A DNA stretch of 64,000 nt from Calliopum simillimum (GCA_951812925.1 OX638372.1:86015058-86079057); one strand, 5' to 3'; counted from the stretch's first letter, positions 45,525-56,297 are shown. Program-made: numbers and translations. The notes: generated by a model from the letters alone, not told the origin.

Positions 45525-45960
45525 GTCATATTTTTTTATGGAGATGCTGCATTTCCATTAAGAAATAATATTATGAGGCCATATCAAGGCAGATATCTTG
45601 CAGATGATAAAGCCTAGTTTAATGAAATGCTTTCAAAGGGAAAGTGCAGAGTTGAAAATACATTTGGTATAATGACAATGCGTTGGCGGATTTTTGTGTG
45701 ATGGAATGTTATGGATTCCACAAAATGCTGAAAAAATTGGCTATCCTTGTACTTCACAATTTTTTAAAAATGCACGATGCTGATGCCCTTAGTCATTGGT
45801 TGACCACCAGGAAAAAACACTTCTCGCAGGTCAGTGGGAAACAGCAATAAAACCACTTCCGCAAACAAGACACTTCAACAGATTTAATACTTTTGGAGAA
45901 GCTTTCAATATACGAGACAGCATAAAAGATTTTTTAAATAAAATACCGAATACATGTTAA
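45525..45960 (+). pseudogene. PIF/Harbinger transposase, 3' part
   Basis: The frame reads FYGDAAFPLRNNIMRPYQGR, LADDKA, stop, FNEMLSKGKCRVENTFGIMT with MRWRIF. GD-x-AFPL and RVENTFGIM-x-RWRIF are the C-terminal blocks of Harbinger transposases, with the third catalytic acid being the Glu of RVEN. An in-frame stop (TAG near 45,618) and later frame loss mark it as dead. It shares strand with the 42.6-kb piece and continues it in protein order. Confidence 0.85.
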
Positions 45961-46166
45961 TAAATTTGGCCTAATCTGCTTATTTGTTTTAGTCTTTCAG
46001 CGATAGTAGAATTTTACAACAAAAACAATTGTTTTTTGTCGTTGATTTAATATTTGCAAAATTTCCTTGATCTATTTTCCTTTTTTAAAAAAAATCATCA
46101 TATCTTTTAAGGTGTAGCTCGGATTGTCTTATAGCCAGTTGAAATACCTTTCGTAAATGCCTTTTG

Positions 46167-46415
46167 ACTATGAAGCTTTCGGGTGATCTTATGATATTCG
46201 AAAAAACTATCAGTTGAAGTTGGTTGATAGTTCGTATAGATATTTTCCCTCTCGTTTTCCTTGATATTCTTCGTTTTTACTATGAAGCCTTGAGGTGACC
46301 TTCGGGTATTCTAAACAGCCATCAGTTGAAGTTAATTGATAGTTCGCCATAGATGTTTTCTCTCTAGTGTATCTAGATATTCTTCGTTTTGACTATGAAG
46401 CCTTCGGGTAGTCTT
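46167..46415. repeat. 112-bp tandem repeat, about 2.2 copies
   Basis: Units beginning ACTATGAAGC(C/T)TT start at 46,167, 46,279 and 46,392. Each contains CAGTTGAAGTT(G/A)(G/A)TTGATAGTTCG and GATATTCTTCG. It sits between the Harbinger transposase end and the MADF gene. Confidence 0.75.
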
Positions 46416-46550
46416 CGGAAACTTTTGTGTATAGTATAAAAACATTCTCATACCTGCGATACACCCATTTCCAAATTTTCAGATCAATTGGCAGAGTAGT
46501 TTCTGAGTGATAATGCTTCACACAGGCAGACAGACACACACAGTCATTTT

Positions 46551-46722
46551 TATATACATATCGTCCCCTTTCAGCCTTAACCACGTAACTGCAATTTTTT
46601 TAAATCTTCGAAAATATTTGTCAATACGTTATGTGAAGGCCTCTGACAATTTTCCGATGAAAAATAAAAATTAAAAAAAGTTTGTAGTTACGTGGTAAAG
46701 GCTGAAAGGGGACGATATATAG
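46551..46722. repeat. MITE-like inverted repeat, 40-bp arms
   Basis: TATCGTCCCCTTTCAGCC plus CACGTAACT (46,551-46,594) pairs with 46,681-46,722 with almost no mismatch. The spacer is about 87 bp. Outer ends are TATATA-rich, so TA duplications cannot be judged. Confidence 0.75.
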
Positions 46723-46846
46723 ATTTCATAATAGATATTTCTCATTTTCTGGGCCCCTACACACCACCCCTTAAAAAATCAGAGGTTTGTAGCTAAAGTA
46801 AACCATTAACTTATTTTTTTTTTATTTCGTGGAGTATGCAAAAAAG

Positions 46847-47577
46847 CTAGTTTTTCTTTATTTTGGTATGGACCAGCTGCAAAATATCCATTTGAAGACC
46901 GGTTATTTCTATTGGATTGCAATTTTCAGCCTCAACCGTTAGTGCAATACTGTCTAAAAACGCTCTGAATGGCGTTGTTTTGGATGGATTCTTTAAAAAC
47001 TACAGCACATCTATCATCTCTTCGTCAACAGCTTCTGAGGCTGTCTTTTCTCGTTTGGTTGACCTTACTGGCGTTGACAGTGGTGAGCATGCTTCATCTA
47101 CTAGTATGTCGTAACCTAAATCGTCCTCTTCTTCTTCGTTTGCAAAATTTCCACTGATGCTATTAAAAAAGTAAAAATAAGAGGTTGATTGCATTTCACA
47201 TTAACAATCCGCAAGCTCTAATCAATTTTACCTCATATTTACGGTTTCGACAACATTTAAAAACTGCATTATGGGGTAATATTTGTATTTGGACAGCGAT
47301 ACCTATTCATTACCTGATGGTGTTGAGTTTTCTGCCTTCTTAACCCTATAAAATCTGTCCCGCATGGATTTCCATCTTTTCTTCATGGTTTCAACAGAGG
47401 AATTTATGCAAAGAATAAGAAAAACAAAATTTATCTTTTTGTTTTACTTGGAATATTTGCTTCTTTTTAAAACTCCATCCACTTCTTGTCTTTCAGTATG
47501 TGATTTTTGTATGACTGGTGGCTTTTGTCATACAAAAATCGGGTTCCGCGCACAAATTCAATTATTTTTTCCTCCAT
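46847..47577 (-). pseudogene. MADF/BESS-like protein of the Harbinger element
   Basis: Reading the minus strand from ATG at 47,577: MEEKIIEFVRG, YDKSHQSYKNHILKDKKW, then after about 60 bp of broken sequence TMKKRWKSMRDRFYRVKKAE. Together these make a MADF (SANT-like) DNA-binding domain. Downstream are an acidic linker (NEEEEDDLGYDILVDEACS) and a C-terminal FRAFLDSIALTV ... MDILQLVHTKIKK block resembling a BESS-type motif, with a stop at 46,847. Frames are interrupted by stops, and possible introns lack clean splice sites. MADF-type proteins are known as the second gene of insect PIF elements, which supports pairing with the convergent transposase. Confidence 0.75.
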
Positions 47578-47699
47578 TTTAGAGTAAAACAAAAATAAAA
47601 CAGATTTTTTAAATGACAGGTTTTACTTACAAAAATTTTAAGTTCGAAAAATTCGAAAATTTTGAAATGACAGGCAGTGACTGTCAATTTAGAAATAGA

Positions 47700-48140
47700 G
47701 AAAACTTGCACTGCAATAGGTACTTCTTCTAAAAAGAAACGAATTACTGAAGTACTTGAAAATATTCCGGCTACTGATTTACTAGAAGCTTGCGTTAAAA
47801 ATATTCGAAACTCAAGTGTACAGAATTGTGAGGTAAATGAAGAGTTGTTCTATTGAAAATTTAAGTATTGGAGAATGTAGCATGTTATCACCTGATAAAG
47901 TATTAGCAATGTTTATAAATGCTACATTGACAAAAGTAGAATATTGCATTATTAGGAAAACTGTTGCTTAAAAAAGTACATAATTATCGACATGTAACTG
48001 CGGCTAAATTAAAATGTTGTCCCGATTCCGTTGTAACTAAAACTAGTGGCTCTACAAAGTTTCAATCTATTTTTGACCACAGAAGTCATAGAATACTAGA
48101 AACTGAAGAATTGAGGAAAAATTGGAGCTTATTATAATTT
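47700..48140 (+). pseudogene. Possible second RAG1/Transib-like N-terminal fragment
   Basis: Fragments in shifting frames give SSKKKRITEVLENIPATDLL, then SPDKVLAMF, then AAKLKCCPDSVVTKTSGSTK with FQSIFDHRSHRIL. The order (basic/RSKRRK-like block, helical middle, A-K-x-x-C-x-P followed by VT...LQ-x-LLDHT-x-R) parallels the region of the 17.2-17.5-kb relic and its family. It is too short and decayed for a firm call. The catalytic region is absent. Confidence 0.4.
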
Positions 48141-48979
48141 AAAAATATTTTATTGAAAAGTAATAATGTAAAATTAAAGTTTTATATAGACGGAATCCGT
48201 GTAATATTCGTAAGCTAACAAGGAACATACTTTTCTCAAAAAAAAGTTTTAAAACGATCGTTCATACTAGAAAGCTTTTCGAACAATTTCGTCGAATTTG
48301 TTCGAAAAGTTTCCAGGTGTAAACTTTTTCTCAAGTTATTTATTTGACAGAATTGCTGGCATAATTTTTCAAATTCTTCTTGCCGAAATTTTTGGAAAAT
48401 CGTCATATTGCAAAAACCGTACCATAGATTAAAAACTTGTTTGTAGCAATTAAGTAAATACCTTTCACATAACACCAATATTTTCCTAATCCAAACAGGA
48501 ATTTCCAACGTATGCTAGTCGGTCAAGAAAAAAAAAGTTACAGCAGTTATAATATAAAAATAATTTTCAATTTTGGAAAATCGCCCATTTTAGAAAGCGA
48601 AAAAGTAGACTCTTATAAATATTTCATTTTAAAACAATTTATTTAAAAAGATTGCATTTTAAGCTTTTCGACCTTTTCCAATCGGTTAAGAAACAAAAAA
48701 GTTATAGACGTTAGAGTTTAAAATTAATATGAAAAATTCAAGTTTTTTTCACTCACTCGTTTTAGAAAACGAAAAAAGAACTCTTATTTAAAAATTACTT
48801 ATCTCGGTCAATTTCATTGCTAGAAAGATGTTTAAAAAAGCAATGTGTAGAATGAGATCCGATATAATTTTTTCTTGAAGCAAAAACTCACTCTTTTTAA
48901 CCTTTCAACCCCCAAAAAGGAGGGTTAAGCCCCTCGTTAGGCGTTGGATTTTTTTTCTGTAAAATAACTTTAGTCCAAT
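48141..48979. other. No gene seen
   Basis: AT-rich sequence with several similar sentences around GAAAA(A/C)GAAAAA-TAGACTCTTAT (48,595 and 48,770), hinting at a degenerate direct repeat of about 175 bp. Confidence 0.4.
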
Positions 48980-49203
48980 AAGAAACTTTTGTGTTAGCGG
49001 AGAAACGAAATTAAGTACTTAAATCTTAAGAGTCGTATAGAGGGTCATAGTGAATAAATATTCCCGGGAAATTTTTCTCAGACTGCCGTGCATTCTCTAT
49101 TGCAGTTTGAGAAAATTCCCCGGACGGATTCACGATGACCCTCTATACGACTCTTAAGACTTAAGTACTTAATTTCGTTTCTCCGCTAACCCAAATATTT
49201 CTT
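48980..49203. mobile_element. Palindromic MITE-like element E2
   Basis: Arms GTTAGCGGAGAAACGAAATT (from 48,993) and its complement (ending 49,190) are essentially perfect over about 65 bp; the pairing extends weakly to 48,980 and 49,203. The centre carries the CTGCCGTGCATTCTCTATTG core shared, inverted, with 37,702-37,812. No ORF. Confidence 0.85.
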
Positions 49204-49337
49204 CATTCGTTTTGGAATTGAAAGAAATTTTTTACTCTTTGACCCATCAACATGGAGCGAGAATGAAGTGGTTAAAATTCTTAAAAGTATCCTAACGTCA
49301 ATGATTTTCGGAGAGGAAGTTAGTTACTGATTTCACT

Positions 49338-49640
49338 GTTCGACAATTTCGAACTTTTTTTAAAACACATTAGAAACTCTAAAAAATTCTTAAAGTAGAC
49401 GTTAAAAAAAAATACCCGTTTCTTGTGGTTTTTTTCCAGCACGTCATATTTTTTTTTTAATCGATTTTTGAAGTTTTTTATCCACTGTACATGAAAAAAC
49501 CAAAAATACTGTATTCTTGTGTTAAATCGATGAATTTAACCATATGTATGATCCTTACATCTGAGGTGTATCATGTGTTCAGCAAACTTATGCAGGATAT
49601 TGCGGGAAATATTTTTGTAGAAAATTTTAACTAAACGTAA
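49338..49640. repeat. Single arm of foldback family G
   Basis: It matches the left arm of the element at 57,257-58,252, including TAAATCGATGAATTTAAC, GATCCTTACATCTGAGGTG and ATTTTTGTAGAAAATTTTAAC. Only one arm is present, so this is a solo or truncated copy. A TATACCCTACACCCAGGGTA repeat follows at 49,768. Confidence 0.75.
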
Positions 49641-49759
49641 ACGTCGAAATTTGAGCCCGAAACATAAACACCACACCGTACGAAATATCGTATAAATAAC
49701 TCGCATAAGAAGCTTAACCCTGGAAAAGCTTTTCCAAAGGGTTAGCCACTTCATTACGC

Positions 49760-50640
49760 TACTTTTTATACCCTACACCCAGGGTATATTCACTTTGTCC
49801 TTCCGTTTGTAATGCAGTGAAGGAGGCGTGGCAGATATAAAAAAGTATATATATTCTTATTTCACTTAAATCTGCTACATTATTTCGCTTCTTGCCTAAT
49901 CTGACAGAAATGATAAAAAAAAAAATGTTTTTCCGATTTTTTTCCGTGGCTTGTGGGGGGCTGCAAAGGATAGATAAATTGAGACAAACTCTCCCTACAT
50001 AATAGTCAATAACCTGGGCATTTCTGAACCGATTTTTATGTTCGGAACAAAATAATTTTTTCGTATATGGTTTTAAGTACTAAATTTATCTATCCTAGCT
50101 ACTAAGCTACTAAAAACGACCCGTTTTCTACTTTTTTCACCTTACAAAATATATTTTCTTGAAAGCAAAAAAAAATCACCTTTCACAAATATGGAAGCAA
50201 TTGAACGTTTCGCGATTTGAAAGTTATGATTTTTTGATTTTTTCAAAAAAATGAAACTTCTTCACAAAACTTAAAAAAATGATTCATAACTTGGACATTT
50301 CTTAACCGATTTTCATTTTCTGATATATTATAAAAAAGTAGTGAATCAGGATATTGGCACAAAGTAAGAATTCTGCTATACGGCAAAAAGTACTATTTTA
50401 AAAACATTTAAGTACTAAAATTAATAAAAACTGTTCTCACCATACTGTTTAGATTTTCTAAAATATTTGTTTATGCTTGTGTCGGGAGACTCACCCTGGG
50501 TAGAAGCACCAACAAAAAAACCGACCAAGTAGACTTGTTAAAAAGTTAATCCGCCGCACTGTGTTCTGCTGAGATCGTCTGGGAACAAATTCTTGGGACA
50601 CAATTGAAGCCACAAAATCAAAAACGAATTGTTTCTTATT
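49760..50640. other. No gene; common fly repeat motif at the left end
   Basis: It begins with TATACCCTACACCCAGGGTA then TTCACTTTGTCC, a motif frequent in fly intergenic DNA. The rest has the 'not-quite-unique' AT-rich composition of old repeats. Confidence 0.45.
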
Positions 50641-52010
50641 AGCCCAGGAAAATAAGACGAAAAAGAGCTTCTGTGCGAAAAGATTCCCAGTGGAAATTTT
50701 TCACCGGAGTTGCCTTTATTTATGCATGATACACAAACTGTGAAAAGTCCATTCCAAAGTCGTGTGTGCATAAAAAGTTATTCGGGCTCAAAGGTCGCTA
50801 AAATCAGTTTTTTGCAAATATCTCGCTAATGCTAACTTTTACCGAAAAATGTTGGTCTCCAATTTTGTAGCACAGGAAATTTCCTACAAAAATACGTTAA
50901 AAGTATTTGCGCACGACTTCTAGTTTAGGAGATCACCCAATTTAAAAAGTTGTTAACAGTTATGATACGAAATGCTACGTATAAGTTTATATTAAAATTT
51001 CTTACCTTTTAAATTGCGATACCTCTTCAATGAAGAGTCATACAAACAAAATTAAAATGCCGTTTAAAAGATAATTTAATTTTCTATATACCGTACTAAA
51101 TTTTTTTTTTCAAGCTACTCATGGCTTAGAAAATATTTTTGAAAAACCGTTAAGACTTCGAAAATTCTGATTTTTGAAAGATATCTCCGAATCGGTAAGC
51201 ACTACGATAAAAAGTAAAAATACCAACTTTGTAGAGAATCACAAAATCTACAAAAAATAAGCGATATGTGTACTGATAGAAGTAACCGTATAGAAGATAT
51301 TCAATAGAAACCGGTTTTTTGGCATTTTAAGGGTTTTTTTTTTTTGAATATCTTCTAAACGGTTACTTCTATGTGTGCACATATCGGTTATTTTTTGTAG
51401 ATCTTGTAACTCTCTACAAATTTGGTCCCATTACTTTTTATCGTAGTACTTACCAATTCGCAGATATCCTTAAAAAACCAGTAATTTCGAAGCCTTAACG
51501 GTTATTCAAGAATATTTTTAAGGTCGTGAGCCGTTCCAAAAAAAAATTTTGGTATTTTGTATTACGGTATATAGAAAATTAAATTATCTTTCAAACGGCA
51601 TTTTAATTTTGTTTGTACGACTTCTCATTGAAGAGTTATTGCAATTTAAAAAGTAAGATATTTTAATATGAACTCATAGGTAGTATTTCATTTCATAACT
51701 GTTAACAACTTTTTAAATGTGGGTGATCTCCTAAACTAGAAGTCGTACGCAAATACTTTTAACGTACTTTTGTAGAAAAATTTCCTGTGCTACAAAATTG
51801 GAGACCAACATTTTTCTGTAAAAGTTAACATTAGCGAGATATTTGCAAAAAACTAATTTTAGCGACCTTTGAGACCGAATAACTTTTTATGCGCACACGA
51901 CTTTGGAATGGACTTTTCACAGTTTGTGTATCATGCATAAATAAAGACAATTCCGGTGAAAAATTTCCACTGGGAATTTTTTCGCAGAAAATGTCTTATT
52001 TTCCGGGGCT
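50641..52010. mobile_element. Foldback element C2 (1.37 kb), second copy
   Basis: It is homologous along its whole length to C1 (25,593-26,945), beginning AGCCCAGGAAAATAAGACG and ending with the complement. Flanks TTATT (50,636-50,640) and ATATT (52,011-52,015) match at 4 of 5 bases, consistent with the 5-bp duplication seen for C1. The non-palindromic centre is inverted relative to C1. Arms show more point differences than in C1, so it is the older copy. Confidence 0.93.
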
Positions 52011-52191
52011 ATATTAGCTACAAATTATTATTTACTTTATAAGTATTAGGTTGAACTAGGTTTTACATTTAAGTTATCTTTGGCTTATTTTTTATTTTTT
52101 TTATTTTGCACTGATCGACGACGTGTTCGCTGCTATCGAAAAAAAATCAACTGAAGTTAAAATACGAATAACGAAAGGGAATGACGTGGCA

Positions 52192-52276
52192 ATGGAAAAA
52201 CTCTTTGTCACGTACTTTGTGTCATTTAGCATGTTATTGTTGGCAGTACCGCAGCAGGGCGCCATTCACATAGCAT
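52192..52276 (+). CDS. Possible first coding exon with a signal peptide
   Basis: From ATG at 52,192: MEKLFVTYFVSFSMLLLAVP followed by a short polar stretch, resembling a cleavable signal peptide. It ends at a perfect donor GTAAGT (52,277). The exon would leave phase 1. No continuing exon was identified, and a chance hydrophobic frame is possible. Confidence 0.25.
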
Positions 52277-52663
52277 GTAAGTCGCGTCGCAGCCGAAGTG
52301 GCGCTAGCGATTATTTGACTGCGTCGCGAACAATATTTTTTATTGTGGAAGGAAGACAAAACTGTCTTTACCGGCTTATTAACTATAATACTTTTAACTA
52401 TGGTGTATATTTTGAAATATTAAAAAAATGTCAATCCATCAATTAAACTTTTCGTGAAAACAGAACCCAATTTTATTCATTTCTAACAAAATGTCATGCA
52501 ATCCATATTATTACATTACTTTTGTCCGTTTATGTACTATCTCCAATAACTCCGTTAGTTTTGCGATTTTTCAAAAATGCATCTAAGAAAAGTTGCTTAG
52601 AATATTCCCAGGAATCATACATTTTTCGGTGTTCTACCGATTCTCAACCACCATGTATATCAA

Positions 52664-53130
52664 CTCTTTGGGGGGGGGTGACTGGGTGGTTCAAAACATT
52701 TTTTAACGTCATATTCGGTTTCAGAGGACCAAAAAACCTAGAAATTGACATACATTTTGAGTTTTTATAAGAAGTGAAACCGTAACCCCCTTGCAGTGGG
52801 TTACTAAAGTACTTGTAGTACTGAAGTTATTTTTCTTCGTCATAGTCGGTTCCAGTCCTCCAAAGAACACAAAAATACATTCTTTTTAGTTTTCATCCCT
52901 CTTGGTGGCTATGAGGGGACTACTAGGGGGTGACTGGGTGGTTCAAATCATTTTTTTACATCATTTTCTATTTCACAGCACCCAAAACTATACACACATT
53001 TCAAACGTTTAGGACAAGTAAAATTCAAATCCCAAAAGCGGTATTAAGGGGGCGCTAGCGGGAAAGCCAACATTTTTTTTTCAGCGCCCCAAAACACATG
53101 GAGCCTGGGGGTATACGCTCTGGGTATTGG
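52664..53130. repeat. Diverged direct repeat GGGGGTGACTGGGTGGTTCA
   Basis: The block GGGGGTGACTGGGTGGTTCAAA-(A/T)-CATTTTTT appears at about 52,675 and 52,927, with similar following sequence (GGTTTCAGAGGACC versus ATTTCACAGCACCC). The period is about 250 bp. A third, weaker unit may lie at 52,830. No coding function is evident. Confidence 0.6.
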
Positions 53131-53369
53131 TTTTTTTTTTTTTTTTTTTGTGCCAGTGTTATTGAGTATTCGAAATTTCGAAACCTTATTTTTTCGAACC
53201 AGTATGGATTCTAAATTTCGAATTGAGTGATGAAAGGAGCGTCAGACACCTTTTAACTATAAATTACTAAGACTGAAAAGCAGTCTTGATCTTGATGACT
53301 AAGACCAAGACCATAGCAGTCTTGGTCTTGAAAATATATCAGCGTTTTGGACATGGTCTGGGTGTCGAA

Positions 53370-53470
53370 AAATTACCAAGAACCAAGACAAATGTTGCTC
53401 ATTACTATAAACTAGGCTTACTCGGCCTTACAACAGTTGTGATGTCTACGGTCTCACAAAAAAGGGGTAA
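53370..53470. repeat. Dispersed 100-bp repeat H, copy 1
   Basis: The segment from GAAAAATTACCAAGAA to ACAACAGTTGTGATG is repeated at 60,897-61,000 in the same orientation at roughly 85-90% identity by eye. Nearby (53,282-53,330) a short AAGACC/GGTCTT-rich inverted run occurs. Confidence 0.7.
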
Positions 53471-53689
53471 ACTTCAAAACGAAAACCAAAGCAACAAAAA
53501 ACAGACGCCAAATCAATCAGGCAAATTAAAAATCAGGCAAAATAAATTAGAATAAAATACAAAAAAAAAAAAAAAACGGAAATAGATTATAATTTACATA
53601 TATATTGTACGTTTAAAAGGCAGCAGATTAAAGCAGAATTCTTTCGATGCCGAAGTAAGTATTGAAGAAAAAGATTGGTATCAACTACC

Positions 53690-54180
53690 AAACCAAGTGG
53701 GCAGTGTCAAAGAAGTACCACGCCCCCTTTTTAACCATTGAAAATATTGATTCAACATTACTCGAAAACGACTACGACTCCATCAACTTCAATGAAAATT
53801 TAAGAGATTATACCCCAGAAAACAAGTATTAATATGTGATATGCAGTTTTATTGGGAAAACTCGTTGAAGGGCGTGGCACCGTCCACAAAGATATAATAC
53901 GTTATAAAAAGAAAAGCACTAAAGTAATCTTTCTGAATTTAACTGTAGGGAGTCAACTTGCTATTAGGCACCTACGACCTGAAAGTAGGCAAAATATCGC
54001 CTGTAGGCGTGGAAGCTCACATACAAGTAAAACATGTTAAATGTTATTTCTCGCAAATGGTACAACATATTTTGATGAAATTTGGTATGCGGATCTGGAT
54101 CATGAGTATCTAAAGCATAACGAAAAGTAAGCGTTGTTCAATCATTGCCACGCCCACTTTTTACCAAAGTAAAAATTTTG
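53690..54180. repeat. GCGTGG-CACCGCCCAC-type fly repeat
   Basis: It contains several diverged units with CACGCCC(C/A)(C/A)TTTTTA, GGGCGTGGCACCGTCCAC and ATTTTGATGAAATTTGGTA(T/G)GC, spaced 100-200 bp. The same vocabulary occurs at 29.9-30.4, 56.85-57.24 and 58.26-58.4 kb. This is a widespread non-coding repeat with no frame. Confidence 0.6.
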
Positions 54181-54517
54181 GTTAATAACTGAGGCACAAA
54201 ACCAAAAATGGAATGAACTTTTTATTTCTTATATGCAGTCTTATATACTTATCGATTCTGCATTCGACTTCATCAGCAGAACTGTCATTATATCTGCAAG
54301 ATTTTGAAATATCTTTGCTTGAAGTTGAAGAAAATACTGTGTTCAGTCTAACAGCATAGCTACAAGAAAAGTTGAAATTCTTTTTTATTAATAGCATGAA
54401 ATAGCTACACCCTTCCTTATTAAAATATCCTTTCGGATTTTTCCAATAAGAATTTTTTCCGAAGATAAGATATTTCAGCACCCATACAAAAGACAAAATA
54501 TTTTGGGTATGTAGCAC

Positions 54518-55070
54518 GGCTCCCGCCCACTTTCCGGAATCTAATCTCCGGAAGGTCTATTTTCCGGAATGTCCAAAAACCCGAAAACTTTTTTCCGGAA
54601 TCCGTTTTCCGGAATGCCTTTTTCCTTAAGGACTTCTTTCCGGAAAAAAAGTGATTGTCTTTTACAATGTAACAAATTATGCAAACCAATTATAATGTGC
54701 GCGAAAAAATGCACTCCCAATATATTTTTCCATTCTCACGTTTTCCGCAAGTGTAGAGAAAGCCATCGATTGACAATTTTTTACCAATCATTTTTGCATC
54801 CATCTCGTTAAATGTGGAAAAATAGACATGCGTAGAAATTTGCTTGAACCTAGACGTATGTCAAATGATGACAACTTGAAATAAACAAAACAAAAAACAT
54901 TCCGGAAAATGTCCGTTCCTAAAATATGTTCCGGAAAAAGAAATTCCGGAAAATGAATTCCGGAAAAAAGTTTTCAGATTTTTGGTCATTCCGGAAAATA
55001 GACTTTCCGGAAACTTAATTCCGGAAAATAGACTTTCCGGAAACTTAATTCCGGAAAGTGTACGGTAATC
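54518..55070. mobile_element. 553-bp Foldback/MULE-like element D2 with TTCCGGAA modules
   Basis: A perfect 9-bp duplication ATGTAGCAC flanks it (54,509-54,517 and 55,071-55,079). The arms (54,518-54,655 and about 54,898-55,070) are inverted and consist of repeated TTCCGGAA palindromes separated by 8-16 bp (CTATT, TTAAG, AATG spacers), seven or so on the left and nine on the right. Terminal bases GGCTCCCGCCCAC and, inverted from the right, GATTACCGTACAC are related to the ends of D1 at 17.5 kb (GGTTACCGGACA). Modular short-repeat arms and 9-bp duplications are the Foldback/MULE signature. The 240-bp loop has no ORF of note. Confidence 0.88.
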
Positions 55071-55080
55071 ATGTAGCACA

Positions 55081-56290
55081 TCTCATTTATTTATTTTAGG
55101 GCATTCTTTTTCACCGAAAAAACTTTTCAGTTTTTGATATTTTTCTATACTATTCGATACTTTCCGAGCTTTTCTTACTATTGTTCTCATCGGTAAATTT
55201 ATCATTTTGAAAGCATGAAAATTGGATAAAAAATTGTCATATCAGATTTTCGACCGAGCAGAGATCGGTCACCAAGTAGTTTAATATTAATACGCAAGCA
55301 GAAAACTTTGACTCCCTTTGCCATCTGATTTAATAAACCGATTTAAGTACAACTTGTACCATTGAATAGGTGTAGTTTACCTTCACGGTACAAAATAGTT
55401 TTTTATGTTGCAAGTGGAAGATATAATTTCTGCGACAGTGCAAAGTGTGGAGAAATCGGTAAATTTTGACAAACTCTCCTCAAATTATTGGCAATAACTT
55501 GGACATTTGTTATCCGTTTTTAACTATTTTTGCCTTCCAACATATATTTTTTGGAAAGAAGCAAAAATAATCTTTCATATGAAAAGAGGAAAAATTGGTA
55601 TGTCTCGAGGCTTAGAAGTTATGATTTTTGAAAATTTGAAAAAAAGGTCTGACCAGAAAATGGCCCATAACTGGAACATTCCTTAACTCATTTTCAAGAT
55701 TAGACATTTTTAGAAAGGTATTGAATTACGCTATGCGCTCAAAGTAAATCTTTTGTATTGGGTAAAAAGTACTAAATTTACTAGTTTTTTAGTACTAAAC
55801 GGCAAAAAGCGCTAAAGTACCTTTTTTCGACCTTCTAAAATATTCCAAAATAGAAGACAAAACTACCTTTCACATGAATCTAAAATTAATATGGTACCCA
55901 CCTTTTTTAGTACATGCGATATTTCGTATTATGTATGTTTTTTTTTGTAATTTACATCGCTTCAAGCTCCTCGAAAGATTTTGAAAATTAAATACACCGT
56001 GCTACAATTGCCATTTCTAAAAGATTAAGCATGAAACGAAACCATGTACCAAATTTCAGCGAAATCAAAAGGGGCGTGGCAGATCTTGTTTCGCTAGGCA
56101 TGGAATGGCTGAATTACTTTTAACTGTCATTTAACGATTTTTAACTTTTCTAGTTATAAGACTTCGAACATAAGGTGAAACAGTGTTTTTCAGTTTTCTT
56201 AACTTATTAGGTTAGGATATTTCGGAGAAAGAAAAAGATACCAACATAATTCGCTTTTTGCTTCGCTTATTATGTTTTGCTTAATTGTTC
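55081..56290. other. No gene seen; possible intron of the dsRBD gene
   Basis: AT-rich, moderately unique DNA upstream of the dsRBD exon. No other exon of that gene could be recognised here. Confidence 0.4.
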
Positions 56291-56297
56291 TTTTCAG

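Noticed and set aside
54182..54517. 111-codon minus-strand frame overlapping the start of the TTCCGGAA element
   Set aside because: Not protein-like, ends in repeat sequence, no homology recognised.
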